From: a virus
Direction: 5' to 3' (one strand)
Virus record (IMG/VR): IMGVR_UViG_3300027987_000047
Location: 1-22,426 of that record
Length of the DNA stretch: 22,426 bases
Shown one piece after another: positions 1 to 6,086 of this stretch; positions within the stretch are counted from its first letter, which is position 1; every line of letters begins with the position of its first letter. A model generated the notes under the pieces. That model was not told the DNA's origin. It did no database searches and saw only the letters and a program-made list of their open reading frames with translations. A program made the position numbers and the translations under genes.

Positions 1-188
1 ACCCGCAGCGCCTCCAACTTGGCCTGCATGGTGTTTTGTAGCTGGCGCAGCAGCGCGTCAGCAGCAGCGTTGTTAGCAAGGGTGCTGTAGTAAAACCCGG
101 GGAGCCATTCTTCTTCCACCCGCTGCATTAGGTCGGTGCTAATTGCCTCCACGTAGCCGTCAACATACTTGGCCAGCGTAGCGTCCAT
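1..188 (-). CDS. Small phage protein of unknown function, cut by the left edge
   Basis: An open frame runs leftward from an ATG at 188-186 to the window edge, giving 62 residues with no stop. It begins MDATLAKYVDGYVEAI and is rich in Ala, Leu, Glu and Gln, so it is probably helical; I recognise no family. The start is set by an AGGGGG Shine-Dalgarno site a few bases upstream, inside the 20-bp box shared with the next two leftward genes. It is the last visible member of a leftward group of small genes. The C-terminus lies outside the window, so final length and function cannot be judged. Confidence 0.7.
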   Translation of the reverse strand, partial: MDATLAKYVDGYVEAISTDLMQRVEEEWLPGFYYSTLANNAAADALLRQLQNTMQAKLEALR

Positions 189-191
189 TGT

Positions 192-272
192 TACCCCCTG
201 TTGGTGTGGTGTGTTGCTTGGTAAAGCGGTAGGCGGGGCTTGCACCCGCCTGCGCGCTTAGCGCTTACCGCT
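192..272 (-). promoter_or_regulatory. Composite leader 1: tRNA-like three-way junction plus 20-bp RBS box
   Basis: On the minus strand, bases 272-225 can fold as a closed three-way junction. A 7-bp stem (266-272 with 225-231) encloses a short GCGC hairpin (264-254). It also encloses a 6-bp hairpin (250-245 with 237-232) with the 7-nt loop TGCAAGC, which matches a tRNA T-loop except at the second base. Thirteen bases later comes the box at 211-192, reading CACCACACCAACAGG then GGGTA, which holds the Shine-Dalgarno site 3 nt before the ATG. The junction overlaps the stop codon of the upstream gene (271-273). The same layout occurs at 589-669 and 818-900. Folding was done by eye. Confidence 0.6.
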
Positions 273-585
273 AAATGTCAAAGTATGCTTCCGCGGCCAA
301 GTACAGCTTGGCGTACTCAAAAAAGCCAGCTTCATTTAGCTCGTCCCGGATAACGGTAGCCAGCACTGCCGCCGCCGTAACTGCGCCGCGCACCTTGCCC
401 TGTTCTACCAAACTGGCAATGTACCGCATGTCATTGGCGTCCTGCTTGCCGTACTCAACCATGTCCGGCGCGCCTGCTGCCTTGCTACCGCAAAACGGGT
501 CGCTGCCAAACTCTTGCTCGTGCCAGTTTTCCCACGCGGCAGCACGTGCACGTATGGCATTGGCAACTTGTTGCGTCTTGTTCAT
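271..585 (-). CDS. Small phage protein of unknown function, 104 aa
   Basis: The ATG at 585-583 is chosen over the longer open frame because it follows AGGAGGTA at the correct distance, inside the shared 20-bp leader box. The 104-residue product starts MNKTQQVANAIRARAAAW and ends in EAYFDI. It looks helical and soluble, with acidic and aromatic residues clustered at the C-terminus (GFFEYAKLYLAAEAYF) and no membrane segment or zinc motif. I do not recognise the family. It is the middle gene of three small leftward genes with the same leader, which suggests coordinated expression. Its stop codon overlaps the structured leader of the next gene. Confidence 0.8.
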   Translation of the reverse strand: MNKTQQVANAIRARAAAWENWHEQEFGSDPFCGSKAAGAPDMVEYGKQDANDMRYIASLVEQGKVRGAVTAAAVLATVIRDELNEAGFFEYAKLYLAAEAYFDI

Positions 586-588
586 TAC

Positions 589-669
589 TACCTCCTGTTG
601 GTGTGGTGTACTATATGGTATGGGGTCAGGCGGCACTTGCAACCGCCTGTGGGCTTGTACCCGTGACCC
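589..669 (-). promoter_or_regulatory. Composite leader 2: tRNA-like three-way junction plus 20-bp RBS box
   Basis: The minus-strand stretch 669-623 (47 nt) can form a 6-bp closing stem (664-669 with 623-628), a 3-bp GGG/CCC hairpin (662-651), and a hairpin of five pairs plus a G-U (647-642 with 634-629) around the 7-nt loop TGCAAGT. The 20-bp box follows at 608-589, with one difference from copies 1 and 3 (AGGAGG rather than AGGGGG), again 3 nt before the ATG. This copy overlaps the last codons and the stop of the 626-814 gene, so the structure must coexist with coding or that gene end is fortuitous. Confidence 0.55.
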
Positions 670-814
670 TGCGCAGCGCCAGCTTAGCGTAGTCTGCTGC
701 AATGTGTGCGACGGCAGCAAACAAGCCAGCAGTAACAGTGTCGTTTCCAGTAACTAGCGCCGCAGCAAACACGGCAGCCGCAACGGGGCTGAACTGTACT
801 TGTACGCTTAGCAT
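626..814 (-). CDS. Small Ala/Val-rich protein, 62 aa, possibly membrane-associated
   Basis: The ATG at 814-812 lies 3 nt after the shared leader box with its AGGGGG ribosome site. The product begins MLSVQVQFSPVAAAVFAAAL and stays strongly hydrophobic (AVFAAALVTG, then TAGLFAAVAHIAA), so one or two short membrane-associating helices are possible. A basic patch (KLALRRV) follows, then a small-residue tail. No family is recognised. The last 14 codons coincide with structured leader 2, which makes the exact C-terminus less certain. It is the first of the three small leftward genes and lies directly after the most tRNA-like leader. Confidence 0.65.
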   Translation of the reverse strand: MLSVQVQFSPVAAAVFAAALVTGNDTVTAGLFAAVAHIAADYAKLALRRVTGTSPQAVASAA

Positions 815-817
815 TGC

Positions 818-900
818 TACCCCCTGTTGGTGTGGTGCGTTTAGTAATGGGCACGCTGGATTCGAACCAGCAAGTGGCGCTCCAACTTAGCGCCGCGCCC
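818..900 (-). promoter_or_regulatory. Composite leader 3: tRNA-like element lacking an anticodon arm, plus RBS box
   Basis: The minus strand 900-849 (52 nt) closely resembles a tRNA from which the anticodon arm is missing. A 6-bp acceptor-like stem (GGGCGC at 900-895 with GTGCCC at 854-849, one G-U) encloses a D-arm-like hairpin GGCGC/GCGCC with loop TAAGTTGGA (it contains GTTGG). A four-base linker ACTT then leads to a canonical T-arm GCTGG-TTCGAAT-CCAGC (871-855). After 11 nt comes the 20-bp box (837-818) with the Shine-Dalgarno site, 3 nt before the ATG of the 62-aa gene. There is no 3' CCA at the normal place; the downstream bases read ATTA. Confidence 0.65.
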
Positions 901-1551
901 TAGGAGGTACACACTCAAAACATATAGTTGGCCGAAGGTGCTTACAGGTAAGGTAGTGGTTGCACGCGCATGCCTAGGTGCACGGGGCTGCTTTCGCTTC
1001 TTACTGCTGCCGTGACAGGTGCCCTGCGCCGTAGCGTTAACAGGGGTACGCCCACCATCACAGGCCCCGCGTGCTTGCTTACTGCGCCACTAGCTCCCTT
1101 GCCTTTGGTCTGTTGTGTGTTGGTGGGGTTTCAGCTTTGCAGTTACAGGGTCCGTTCTCTGTGGGGTCTTTCAGCGAGGGTCTTACGGTTGCCTGCCCCC
1201 CCTGTGTCCCCCCGGCCTTATGCGCGGCCAACCAGCTTAGCGTCCCACACACAACCAACGTATTTTCAAATAACAATGCTGCACTACTATAATGAGCACA
1301 CCTAGGCAAAAGGACAAGTCTTTGTGAGGGTGTTTTGCAAAATTGACCGACGCTGTAAGTGCTTATTTTATATGGACTTACGGGGCTGCCGAAGTTGGGT
1401 GCTAGGGTGCTGTACCCTAGGGGGTTGCGCCGTGCACGTTTTTGGCTGGAAAGTGCACGCCGTTTTGGGCGACTTTGTAAGTGCTTATATTGCAATAACT
1501 TACAGCGTCGGCCAAAGGCAAAAGTTGCACGGGCTTTGCCAAAAAGTGTCG
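901..1551. other. Noncoding stretch of about 650 bp with repeats; candidate regulatory or origin region
   Basis: No frame here has a convincing ribosome site, start and protein-like composition on either strand. The stretch follows the nucleotidase gene and precedes the small leftward genes, so it is probably transcribed leftward or holds their promoter. It is locally richer in TC than the coding DNA around it. It contains CTTAC-AG-GTAAG at 941-952, a TATAAT on the plus strand at 1288-1293 without a clear -35, a perfect 7-bp hairpin with 5-nt loop at 1402-1420, two GTGCAC copies (1432-1437, 1453-1458), and the paired repeats listed separately at 1347-1511. Confidence 0.6.
1347..1511. repeat. 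Paired repeats GTAAGTGCTTAT...ACTTAC and a 14-bp inverted repeat
   Basis: Two 27-bp units at 1355-1381 and 1477-1503 have the same architecture: GTAAGTGCTTAT, nine variable bases, then ACTTAC. The homology extends left, so 1349-1367 and 1471-1489 match at 17 of 19 positions (CGAC, two variable bases, TGTAAGTGCTTAT). In addition, 1347-1360 and 1498-1511 form a perfect 14-bp inverted repeat (CCGACGCTGTAAGT and its complement). The second unit contains the palindrome TATTGCAATA. Dyad units repeated in a noncoding region suit operators of a dimeric regulator or origin iterons; which of these applies cannot be told from sequence. Confidence 0.65.
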
Positions 1552-2079
1552 CTACCTTGCCGTAGCAAAGGCAGCCAGTTGCACTGCTTGGCTGTACCCG
1601 TCCGCTACGTACACCTGTGGGTGGTTGGGGTTGGTGTTCCACTGGCGGCACAGCAGTATACCCGGGCGGCTATGCACCTCGCACCACTGCACCAACTTGT
1701 CTGTGCGGTCTTCCACTAGCGTGCTACCGCGCACTAGCGTTTTGTCTGCGGCCAGTACTATGTCATGCGCCTTAAACCGAAAGTGCTTTTGCAACCACTG
1801 CGCCTTGCTACTGGCGTGCGCCATGTAGGGTGCAGTGCATGCAACCACGCGGCCAAGCTCACGCAGGTGTTGTACGAACTGCTTAGCCCCGGGGTATGCC
1901 TGCACGTTGTTGTATAGGTCAGGGCGTTGTAGGTATGCGTGGAAAGCTGCGGCTACAGCGGGGTCGTAGCACCTGCTCAAGTCCCAGTGCGTCCACTTGG
2001 CTAAGGGCACGTGCGCGTGCGTGCAAAACGCGCCAGCCAAGTCTGCTATTACCCCGTCGACGTCTAGTAGTATGGTCAT
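1552..2079 (-). CDS. HAD-superfamily 5'(3')-deoxyribonucleotidase-like protein
   Basis: The 175-aa product fits the small HAD phosphatases that dephosphorylate (deoxy)nucleoside monophosphates. Motif I is DVDGV at residues 6-10 (nucleophile D6, acid D8), motif II is T82 in ACTAP, the motif III lysine is K113 in ADKTLVRG, and motif IV is LVEDRTD at 121-127. A helical cap lies at about residues 15-60. The size matches the family. The ATG at 2079 follows an AAGG-type ribosome site. It would act on the phage dNMP pool, fitting the DNA-metabolism context. A strong leftward terminator lies only 15 bp upstream, so expression must come from readthrough or a promoter inside that gap. The exact substrate is not shown. 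Confidence 0.82.
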   Translation of the reverse strand: MTILLDVDGVIADLAGAFCTHAHVPLAKWTHWDLSRCYDPAVAAAFHAYLQRPDLYNNVQAYPGAKQFVQHLRELGRVVACTAPYMAHASSKAQWLQKHFRFKAHDIVLAADKTLVRGSTLVEDRTDKLVQWCEVHSRPGILLCRQWNTNPNHPQVYVADGYSQAVQLAAFATAR

Positions 2080-2093
2080 TGCCTTTGCCCCTT

Positions 2094-2129
2094 AAAAAGT
2101 TGTTGGGGGCGCACTGTGCGCCCCCAACA
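2094..2129 (-). terminator. Intrinsic terminator for leftward transcription
   Basis: A perfect 14-bp inverted repeat (2101-2114 with 2116-2129; core GTTGGGGGCGCAC and its complement) is followed on the minus strand by AACTTTTTAA. It lies downstream of the DUF932-type gene (stop at 2179) and only 15 bp before the start of the nucleotidase gene. It is the strongest hairpin with a T-run in the window. Confidence 0.8.
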
Positions 2130-2178
2130 CAGGAGGTAAAACCAATGGTAGCTGGCCACACCAACCAGCGGCACCAAG

Positions 2179-3108
2179 TTAACTGTTTTCAAATGCACGC
2201 ACAAGCCGCGCCGCCTCGCCGTGGTAAAGCTCCTGCACGGTTACCATGCGGCCAGCCTGTCGCTTGCGGCTGACAGGCACCTTGTGCGTAGCGTACCACG
2301 TTATGGCATTGTACCCTTCCCACAACGTGTTGTCGCGCACCTTGTAGTAGTCAACTATGGTTTCTGCCGCCTCTTTGCTTACCACCTTGGGGTTGGCCTT
2401 TTTTGCCAACCACTGCGTAAGCATGGGCACCTCGAGTTGCACGCCTGCCCACTGCTGCCAGCGGGTAAGCATTGGGAAGGCACGGTCAGTGTCTTGCAGG
2501 TGGGCGTTAAGCTCGGCAATAATGTCTGCCACGCTTAGGCTGGCGAAGTGCTTGCCGCCAATGCGCCCCGCCTTAATGAACACCACCATGCCGTTTTCGC
2601 ACACAAGCCGCTCTGCACCAAACGACACGCTGTAGTCGGCGTTGTAGTTCATGGCATTGCGTGCCACCACCTGCAATGCCACCACGTCACCAACCTGCGC
2701 CTTGCCCCCGTTAAACCCGGGCAGGCTACGGCGGCGCGGCTGCACCTTGGTGTTAAGGTCCATTGTCCACAGCACGCGGGCGTAGCCGCCGTCATTGCCC
2801 ACGTTGGTTTCCACCTTGCTTACTGGCATGCCGCACGCGTGTATGGCCTCGGCAATGGGCTCGAACGCCTGCTTGTGCGGTACCAGCTTGTAGTCGGCGC
2901 TGACAATTTGCAGCACCGTGCCATCGTCCTGCCGTACTACTGCCTTGCGTTCTGGTATGGGGTAGCGGTTGCGCCCTTCTGCAAAGTACAGGTCGCGCTT
3001 GGCTACTGGGAAGTCAATAAGCTCCCACGCTGGCTCCACCGTGCCTGTGGCCACCTGTTGCCATACGTTGTCGTTGGCGTCGGTGCCTGTGCGTATTCCG
3101 CGGGCCAT
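2179..3108 (-). CDS. DUF932 / phage-plasmid-like protein (TIGR03299 type)
   Basis: The 309-aa product has the organisation of the widespread DUF932 family: an N-terminal segment with aromatic residues (DLYFAEGRNRYPIP), a V-S-A-D-Y-K-L-V-P core at about residues 69-77, and the mid-protein signature FGAERLVCENGMVVF at about 163-177, which is typical of the family. The family is common on phages and plasmids and its biochemical role is not established. The ATG at 3108 is preceded by AAGGAGGGCAGC, a strong ribosome site. It is transcribed away from the helicase operon across the divergent gap 3109-3247 and ends before a strong terminator at 2129-2094. Confidence 0.82.
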   Translation of the reverse strand: MARGIRTGTDANDNVWQQVATGTVEPAWELIDFPVAKRDLYFAEGRNRYPIPERKAVVRQDDGTVLQIVSADYKLVPHKQAFEPIAEAIHACGMPVSKVETNVGNDGGYARVLWTMDLNTKVQPRRRSLPGFNGGKAQVGDVVALQVVARNAMNYNADYSVSFGAERLVCENGMVVFIKAGRIGGKHFASLSVADIIAELNAHLQDTDRAFPMLTRWQQWAGVQLEVPMLTQWLAKKANPKVVSKEAAETIVDYYKVRDNTLWEGYNAITWYATHKVPVSRKRQAGRMVTVQELYHGEAARLVRAFENS

Positions 3109-3247
3109 GCTGCCCTCCTTATAGTAAGGGGTTAACGTTGCTCATTATTATGGCTGGAACTGCATAGGGAGCGCAAGCGCGACATAAACTTGCGCCACAG
3201 CAAAAGCTAGGGTAACTTGCTGGCCCACCCAAACCAAGGGGGGTTAC
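3109..3247. promoter_or_regulatory. Divergent intergenic region, probable back-to-back promoters
   Basis: This 139-bp gap separates the leftward DUF932 gene from the rightward operon and so must serve transcription in both directions. It is more AT-rich at the left end (TATAGTAAGGGGTTAACG, then CATTATTATGG). A hairpin with arms GCGCAAG (3171-3177) and CTTGCGC (3189-3195) lies in the rightward leader. Candidate -10 boxes exist (TACTAT on the minus strand near 3126-3121), but I see no convincing -35 at standard spacing. A promoter is inferred from geometry only. Confidence 0.4.
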
Positions 3248-3526
3248 ATGGGCAAGCGGCGCGTTAAGCGCACGTGGGAGCGGCGGGGACTGGTAGAGTG
3301 GGCGCGCAAGGCACGGTTGCCATACCACCGTGTGTACCGTGCGGCAACTGAAGCAGGTGTAAACACCATTGGTGATGTGTACGACGAGGTGGCAGTGCTT
3401 ATGGTTTTCCAAAACCGTGCACTGCCCTTTTACAAGCTAGCGCACATACTAGGTGCCGACATGACACTAGGTGAGGTGGCACTGCTGGAGGCGGGGGTTA
3501 ATGAACGTAACACACGAACGCCCTAG
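3248..3526 (+). CDS. Small basic protein with a possible helix-turn-helix, 92 aa
   Basis: The ATG at 3248 follows AAGGGGGGTTAC. The N-terminus is highly basic (MGKRRVKRTWERRGLVEW). Residues about 15-40 (LVEWARKARLPYHRVYRAATEAGV) have the helix-turn-helix rhythm of DNA-binding proteins, and the C-terminal half is helical. It is the first gene of the rightward operon and overlaps the helicase gene by 26 bp. A regulatory or replication-accessory DNA-binding role is possible but not demonstrated, and no named family is recognised. Confidence 0.72.
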   Translation: MGKRRVKRTWERRGLVEWARKARLPYHRVYRAATEAGVNTIGDVYDEVAVLMVFQNRALPFYKLAHILGADMTLGEVALLEAGVNERNTRTP

Positions 3527-5024
3527 CGTACTACTGGCAGACGTTAAGCTGCTGCGCGCTTGGCGCAAGCAGCATCGCAAGCGTGTACCCGGGTACCAGT
3601 ACAGCCATGCTTACAAGGCACACAGGTGGGACGGCTACCATTACCCGGGGCGCGTATATAATGGTGTGCTTGCCTTGGGGCGCGGCATGCTGGCGCGGTT
3701 GCGCAGGGAGCTTGGCAGCGAGCTTGTGGTGGACTGCCCGTGGCGCGACCGCTGCCCCACCCTACAGTTTTCTACTGCGCAGTTGCAAACCCTGCGCGAC
3801 TACCAAGCTGAAAGCATTGTGCAGGCATGCACGCATGAATGGGGGCAGATAGCACTGGCCACCAACGCGGGCAAGGGAGCCATTATTGCACTGCTGGCGC
3901 AAGCGGCACAGCAGGCAGGTGTCAACACCCTAATATTGTGCGACGAGGTAAGCGTGTACCAAGCGCTTGAGGAAGAGGTGCAAAAGTGGACAGGGGCTAG
4001 TGTTGCCTACGCACGTGCAGGTGGCGACACACCTATTATGGGTTGCGTTACCGCAGGCACGCAGGCAAAGCCCCGGGCAAGCATAGTACTGGCCATGGCC
4101 CCCACCTTATATAACCGCCTGCACCCGCTATGCCCTAACCGCAGCGAAGAGTGGCACAACAAAAACTGCAAGCTGTGCCGCAATGGGCGCACGGACGACA
4201 CCGAGTGGCTGCAATGGTGCAAGCGTTTTGGTATGGTGCTGGCTGACGAGGCTGACAAGGCTACTGCCGACACATGGCAAAGCGTGCTGGCCGCGTGTAC
4301 CAGCAGCGTGTGGCGGTTGGGCTTTAGCGGTACCTTCCCAGACCCCAACAGCCTAGCTGGCGTTATACTGGAAGAGCACATAGGCCCACAGCTAGTACAG
4401 GTGGGCAACATGGACTTGGTGCAGCGGGGCATTAGCGCGCAGCCCTTGGTTGAGCTGTACCCGTTTGACCACCCGCAGTACGAAATGCCAGACGAGTATG
4501 AGCCTAGCCAAGTGCGGCGCATACTGTATGAAACTGGCGTGCTGTACAATGAGGCGCGGCACGCCTTCGTGGCCGAGTTGCTGGACACGGACATGCCTAA
4601 CGCCATCATTGTTAACCGTGTGGCGCACGGGCAGGCACTAGCCGACGCTATACCCGGGGCTGTGTTTTTGCATGGTGCTGACAGCAAGGCGGCGCGTGAG
4701 CAGGTGCTTGCACGTTTTAAGGCGGGCGAGTTTACCACCCTTATTGCCACCAAGATACTTGACCGGGGCACCAACCTGCTTGGCCACACAGTGGGGCTTA
4801 TCTTTGCAAGCGGCGAAGGCAGCAACAGGCAAACACTACAGCGCATTGGGCGCGGCCTACGCCGTGCTGGCGGAAAGGAGTTTGTGTACATACGGGACGT
4901 GGTTGACCGGGGCAACAAGTACTTCAACAAAGCCACACGGCGCAGGGTAGAGTTGTACAATGCACAGGGCTTTGCCGTGCGTATTTTTGCCCAACCCGCT
5001 GACCGGAAAATTGGCAAAAAATAA
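3501..5024 (+). CDS. SF2 DNA helicase, UvsW-like
   Basis: The ATG at 3501 is preferred over upstream GTG codons because GGAGGCGGGGG precedes it; this gives 507 aa. Helicase motifs in order: a Q-motif-like LRDYQ at 98-102, motif I ATNAGKGA at 120-127, motif II ADEAD at 248-252, motif III SGTF at 276-279, and motif VI QRIGRGLRR at 447-455. A Cys cluster (C211, C223, C226, C240) between motifs I and II could bind zinc. In T4, UvsW branch-migrates recombination intermediates and resolves R-loops; the UvsX, UvsY-like and gp32-like genes downstream support that role here. Motif I is odd: the Ser/Thr after GK is Gly126. Confidence 0.85.
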   Translation: MNVTHERPSVLLADVKLLRAWRKQHRKRVPGYQYSHAYKAHRWDGYHYPGRVYNGVLALGRGMLARLRRELGSELVVDCPWRDRCPTLQFSTAQLQTLRDYQAESIVQACTHEWGQIALATNAGKGAIIALLAQAAQQAGVNTLILCDEVSVYQALEEEVQKWTGASVAYARAGGDTPIMGCVTAGTQAKPRASIVLAMAPTLYNRLHPLCPNRSEEWHNKNCKLCRNGRTDDTEWLQWCKRFGMVLADEADKATADTWQSVLAACTSSVWRLGFSGTFPDPNSLAGVILEEHIGPQLVQVGNMDLVQRGISAQPLVELYPFDHPQYEMPDEYEPSQVRRILYETGVLYNEARHAFVAELLDTDMPNAIIVNRVAHGQALADAIPGAVFLHGADSKAAREQVLARFKAGEFTTLIATKILDRGTNLLGHTVGLIFASGEGSNRQTLQRIGRGLRRAGGKEFVYIRDVVDRGNKYFNKATRRRVELYNAQGFAVRIFAQPADRKIGKK

Positions 5025-5163
5025 TGTCGCTGCTTACTTTTTTGTGCGGCTGGCGGGGTAAGTAACACGTTTACGTAGTAAACGGTCACTTACTAAAGGC
5101 TAACCATGTATCTGTACCCTTAACAAATTTTTTGCTTTTATAACAAAAGATATAGGTTTTGCT
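5025..5163 (+). promoter_or_regulatory. Intergenic region with nested dyad and AT-rich tract, likely promoter/operator
   Basis: The 139-bp gap holds a 7-bp inverted repeat CGTTTAC-GTA-GTAAACG (5068-5084) nested inside GTAAGT (5058-5063) and ACTTAC (5088-5093), the same half-sites as in the 1347-1511 repeats. Downstream, 5110-5160 is the most AT-rich stretch of the window (TTAACAAATTTTTTGC, then TATAACAAAAGATATAGG), ending in the ribosome site of the next gene. The layout suggests an operator upstream of a promoter for the 5164 operon. Exact -35 and -10 boxes cannot be assigned with confidence. Confidence 0.5.
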
Positions 5164-5802
5164 ATGTGTACAGAGTTGCCAAAAAGTGGAAGCATACAGC
5201 GCATACCCAAGCGTCCGCGCAAGCAGCACCGCTCGGCACTGTGGGACTGGTATGTGCAGGTTGGCAATGGCGCGTACAAGCACCCCCGGACAACATTGCG
5301 CGACGCTGACCGCATGTTGCTGGCGGGGTTAATAGCTGTCGGCGGTGGCATGCACAGCGACATTGCTATTGGCGCTTACGTTGCCTTTTGCGACATGCTG
5401 CTAACGCCACTGCGGCGCTACCAAATTAAGAACGCGGTAAGCGTGGTACCCGCCACCCCGGAGGCGCTTGACACCATTGGCCGCTGCTTCGCGGCGTACA
5501 ATAGTGAGCGTGCGAAGGACATGGCGGCGCATGGTGCCAACCCCAAGGCGAAGCGGTACAGTTGGGTGTTTGGCATGTACGACATACGTGCCGTGCTAGG
5601 CAGCATGCTTGACATAACCAACCCCGCGCAGTACGCCAGCAACGTTATACACAGCGACATGAATGATAACCGTTGGGTGCCTGCGGTGGCCTTTTCGGCT
5701 GGCGTGGTACAGCGCTTTAACCTAGGGCAGCGGTTGGCAGGTAGTACACGTGGCGACGCTACCTACAAGGCGGAACTAATGCGCAAGGCAAGGGACCTAT
5801 GA
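5164..5802 (+). CDS. Phage protein of unknown function, 212 aa
   Basis: The ATG at 5164 lies after ATAGGTTTTGCT. The product starts with a basic segment (QRIPKRPRKQHRSALWDWYVQ), which may contact nucleic acid, followed by a helical body (ADRMLLAGLIAVGGGMHSDIAIGAYVAFCDMLLTPLRRYQ). A hydrophobic stretch at residues 51-62 is too short and interrupted for a confident membrane helix. No family is recognised. It opens the operon that continues with the zinc ribbon, helicase loader, helicase and primase, with an ATGA overlap to the next gene, so a replication-initiation role is plausible by context only. Confidence 0.75.
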   Translation: MCTELPKSGSIQRIPKRPRKQHRSALWDWYVQVGNGAYKHPRTTLRDADRMLLAGLIAVGGGMHSDIAIGAYVAFCDMLLTPLRRYQIKNAVSVVPATPEALDTIGRCFAAYNSERAKDMAAHGANPKAKRYSWVFGMYDIRAVLGSMLDITNPAQYASNVIHSDMNDNRWVPAVAFSAGVVQRFNLGQRLAGSTRGDATYKAELMRKARDL

Positions 5803-6086
5803 AACTACTGCTATGCCCCGAGTGCCAAGACGTGGTGCGGCTGTTTAACGACTGGCGCACGTGCAGGTGTGGGCGCGTGCGCGGACGGTACGTTAACGAC
5901 AGGCTTGCCGAGTACGCGGGGCCTGCCGTGCCATTGGGCTTTCACAACGGCAGCTTGTTGGAAGCTATGCAGGCATGGCTTAGCACCGAGGGTAAGGCGG
6001 CGGGCAACTTTACTGCCTTTACTATAGCGCCCGATTGTCCAACGTTTCGCAAGGTTGATGAGGTGGCCGATGCAGGTAGCCGTTAG
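5799..6086 (+). CDS. Small zinc-ribbon protein, 95 aa
   Basis: The gene starts at the ATG of an ATGA overlap with the preceding stop. The N-terminus carries a compact four-cysteine knuckle (C6, C9, C22, C24; CPEC, 12 residues, CRC) followed by a basic stretch GRVRGRY, typical of a small zinc ribbon that binds nucleic acid or a partner protein. The rest is featureless. It overlaps the helicase-loader gene by 17 bp. The specific function is unknown; the position between an unknown protein and the loader suggests replication start or transcription control. Confidence 0.75.
   Translation: MKLLLCPECQDVVRLFNDWRTCRCGRVRGRYVNDRLAEYAGPAVPLGFHNGSLLEAMQAWLSTEGKAAGNFTAFTIAPDCPTFRKVDEVADAGSR

Noticed and set aside
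192-837. CRISPR-like array made by the three 20-bp boxes
   Set aside because: Spacing is irregular (about 397 and 229 bp), genes lie between the copies, and each copy sits exactly at a ribosome binding site.
849-900. A complete tRNA gene on the minus strand
   Set aside because: The T-arm is canonical, but the element is 52 nt and only four bases separate the D-like hairpin from the T-arm, leaving no anticodon arm. Reading the D-like hairpin as an anticodon arm puts A at position 33 and leaves no D-arm.
970-1305. Plus-strand open frame of 111 codons in the gene-free stretch
   Set aside because: No ribosome site, Pro/Leu/Arg composition typical of noncoding GC-rich DNA, and overlapping frames are equally open.
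1517-1540. Terminator hairpin after the nucleotidase stop (GGCAAA/TTTGCC)
   Set aside because: Only 6 bp with a 12-nt loop and no T-run on the minus strand; too weak to call.
1079-1651. Minus-strand open frame of 190 codons overlapping the nucleotidase end
   Set aside because: It runs antiphase to the nucleotidase gene, covers the repeats, has no ribosome site and an Arg/Pro/Ser-rich composition.
2145-2273. 42-codon plus-strand frame preceded by AGGAGGTAAAACCA
   Set aside because: The ribosome-like site is good, but the frame mostly overlaps the end of the DUF932 gene antisense and its product looks random. No promoter is visible, so it is only a weak candidate.
4007-5089. 360-codon minus-strand open frame
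   Set aside because: It lies antisense to the UvsW-like helicase, whose motifs are clear. Its Ser/Pro/Arg/Cys-rich sequence is the shadow of the GC-rich sense codons.
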